From contig NZ_CP118108.1 in NCBI RefSeq assembly GCF_028747985.1, positions 3,539,501 through 3,603,500 on the forward strand: 64,000 nt of DNA, written 5' to 3'. Source of the DNA: Paenibacillus urinalis. Its GTDB lineage: Bacteria; Bacillota; Bacilli; Paenibacillales; Paenibacillaceae. Below are positions 62,403 to 64,000 of the stretch, piece by piece. Position numbers and translations under genes: made by a program. The notes under the pieces were generated by a model. It was not told the origin of the DNA. It searched no databases and was given only the letters and a program-made list of their open reading frames with translations. The number at the start of each line of letters is the position of its first letter. Positions within the stretch are counted from its first letter, which is position 1.

Positions 62403-62536
62403 TTTCTCTCTAATCCCCCTACCTGAGAAATCTATATCTATTTCTCTATTTTCGGGGAACTTGAGACATAATGCAAGAGTGCTCGACTTATTTCTTGTGA
62501 ATATTACATGGAAATTTTAAATTTCGCGAATAAAAT

Positions 62537-64000
62537 TTACAAAAATCTGAATTGGGCTTCGATCAAGCCATTGTAAATCCCTTGTTTTTGGATAAGTTGT
62601 TCATGATTTCCTTGCTCCTTAATTTCACCATGATCAAGCACGATAATGTTATCTGCATTGCGAATGGTGGACAAGCGATGGGCTACCATGAACGATGTTC
62701 TTCCTTCAAGTAATACCTTCAGTGCATCTTGAATCTTAAGCTCGGTTTCGGTATCGATGCTCGCTGTCGCTTCATCGAGTATGAGTATCCGAGGATCCGC
62801 AAGGAGTGCCCTTGCGAAGGACAGCAGCTGTCTCTGTCCCATGGAGAGAACATTGCCTCGCTCCTCCACTTCCGTTTCGTAGCCTCCAGGCAGTTTCATG
62901 ATGAATTCATGTGCATTGACGGCTTTGGCCGCTGCCTCGACTTCCTTGTCTGTCGCATCCAATCGTCCGAACCTGATATTATCACGGATCGTGCCTGAGA
63001 ATATAAACGTGTCCTGCAGCACAATACCAATCTGACTCCGCAGGCTTCGGATTGTAATATCCCGGATATTGTACCCGTCAATCGTCAGCCTGCCATCTGT
63101 TACATCATAGAAACGGCTCAGCAGATTAATGATCGTACTCTTCCCTGATCCGGTATGACCAACAAGAGCGATCGACTGACCTGCCTCGACATCAAGATCA
63201 ATTCCTTTGAGAGCCTGCCGTCCCTTCTCATATTCAAATATGACGTTCTCAAACTTGATATTGCCTTGGATCTTCGGAATCGGCTTCGCTCCTGGTTTGT
63301 CAGCGATGCCCGGCTCCTCATCCATGAATTCAAAAATACGCTCAGATGATGCCATCGCCACAAGAAGCTGATTGTACATTTGGCCCAAGCGGTTGATCGG
63401 ATCCCAGAAGTTGCCGACGTAGTTGGCAAAGGCGACAAGAAGCCCGATGGTCAGCTCCCCTTCTTGAATCAAATAAGCACCAAACCAGAACAAAATGAGG
63501 GAACCCACTCCGCCCGTAATTTCAATCAGTGGACCAAACGCTTGGTTCATCGTCGAAGCGCGGTTCCAGGATTTACGGCTCGTCATGTTCATTTGATCAA
63601 AGAACTTCATGTTCTCTTCTTCTTGCGTGTAAGCTTGGGTTACGCGAATGCCTTGAATAGATTCATTCAAGTGCGAGTTGATACGCGAGTTCTTCATACG
63701 CACATCCTGCCATGCCCGCCGAATCTTCACCCGTAATTTCGTAGAAATAAAGAACATGAGCGGTACCGTCAGAACGACGGCCAGACCCAGCTTCCAGTTA
63801 ATAAACATCAGAATGACTATAATTCCGACGAGCTGAACACAGTCAATCAGCAGGTTGACTACCCCGTTCGTAAACAGATCCTGAAGCGAGTTAATGTCGT
63901 TTGTAATCCGGACCATAACCGAGCCCGCCGGCCGTTTATCAAAAAACGAGAAGGAAAGCTTCTGAATATGCTTGAACAGATCCGATCTTAGATCGTAAAT
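62537..64000 (-). CDS. ABC exporter (YheI/YfiB-like), C-terminal part; start is beyond the window
   Basis: 488 codons of a fused membrane-ATPase exporter half-transporter are present; the frame is open to base 64000, so the 5' end is missing. Visible are the end of the exporter membrane domain (SFFDKRPAGSVMVRITNDIN (20 residues), four or more TM segments) and the ATPase with Walker A GHTGSGKSTIINLLSRFYDV (20 residues), Q-loop VLQDTFIFSGTI, signature LSMGQRQLLSFARA, Walker B ILILDEATASID and H-loop VAHRLSTI. It is homologous to multidrug/lipid exporters that pair as heterodimers; the partner would lie upstream. Confidence 0.92.
   Translation of the reverse strand: MYDLRSDLFKHIQKLSFSFFDKRPAGSVMVRITNDINSLQDLFTNGVVNLLIDCVQLVGIIVILMFINWKLGLAVVLTVPLMFFISTKLRVKIRRAWQDVRMKNSRINSHLNESIQGIRVTQAYTQEEENMKFFDQMNMTSRKSWNRASTMNQAFGPLIEITGGVGSLILFWFGAYLIQEGELTIGLLVAFANYVGNFWDPINRLGQMYNQLLVAMASSERIFEFMDEEPGIADKPGAKPIPKIQGNIKFENVIFEYEKGRQALKGIDLDVEAGQSIALVGHTGSGKSTIINLLSRFYDVTDGRLTIDGYNIRDITIRSLRSQIGIVLQDTFIFSGTIRDNIRFGRLDATDKEVEAAAKAVNAHEFIMKLPGGYETEVEERGNVLSMGQRQLLSFARALLADPRILILDEATASIDTETELKIQDALKVLLEGRTSFMVAHRLSTIRNADNIIVLDHGEIKEQGNHEQLIQKQGIYNGLIEAQFRFL

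Noticed and set aside
62403-62536. Purine riboswitch or PurR box upstream of purT
   Set aside because: No paired helices or full CCGAACAWT box; only a partial CCCCGAAAATA similarity.

Overview
The window reads as a chromosomal segment of a spore-forming Gram-positive bacterium, most likely Paenibacillus or a close relative. The evidence is gene content and order: spoVK-hflX-ynbB-glnR-glnA, cotE-(amidoligase)-mutS-mutL-methyltransferase-miaA-hfq, a lexA/yneA divergon with a DUF896 gene, parE-parC, and strong GGAGG ribosome-binding sites. Most genes lie on the minus strand. No rRNA, tRNA, CRISPR array, insertion sequence or integrase was seen.

Layout. 1-2.4 kb: a partial HAD phosphatase, a small membrane protein, DUF896, and the SOS divergon yneA/lexA, with LexA boxes placed inside both promoters. 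2.45-12.36 kb: an accessory island of siphophage type on the minus strand (major tail protein, frameshifted tail chaperone pair, tape measure, distal tail protein, fibre, three short tail genes, Gp37-like protein, holin, amidase), controlled by an ArpU-like regulator and a divergent XRE repressor/ImmA pair over four TACC-N4-GGTA operators. There are no head, terminase, portal or integrase genes. The layout resembles a domesticated headless tail (F-type tailocin, like Listeria monocin). This copy is decaying: the endolysin, XkdX and two small tail genes carry disabling lesions, and the tape measure has no normal start codon.

12.4-19.6 kb: glnA, glnR (with a GlnR/TnrA box), ynbB, hflX, spoVK, a YdcF-like protein and a DUF402 nucleotidase. 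19.7-31.7 kb: a class A penicillin-binding protein, hfq, miaA, an RsmJ-like methyltransferase, mutL, mutS, an amidoligase and spore-coat gene cotE. 31.7-37.3 kb: an aromatic-acid-exporter-like protein, a three-gene ABC importer of the sulfonate/nitrate/thiamine-precursor superfamily, and an M32 carboxypeptidase. 37.4-40 kb (plus strand): a HesB-like protein, a beta-carbonic anhydrase, a PadR regulator, a small membrane protein and a YxcD-like protein. 40-47.2 kb: a YyaL homologue lacking its thioredoxin domain, an unrecognised helical protein, a Crp/Fnr regulator divergent from an HpaB-family oxygenase, an unknown protein, a Fur-boxed flavodoxin and a membrane-bound winged-helix-like protein. 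47.4-51.7 kb: an rRNA methyltransferase and a pseudouridine synthase, then a MarR/MFS efflux operon and a second MarR gene. 51.8-64 kb: parC, parE, an ABC-2 transporter with a GDSL hydrolase, a secreted CAP protein, a GNAT acetyltransferase, purT and a partial ABC exporter.

Start codons were chosen by Shine-Dalgarno spacing and often differ from the longest open frame. All functional assignments come from reading motifs and gene order; no database search was possible.
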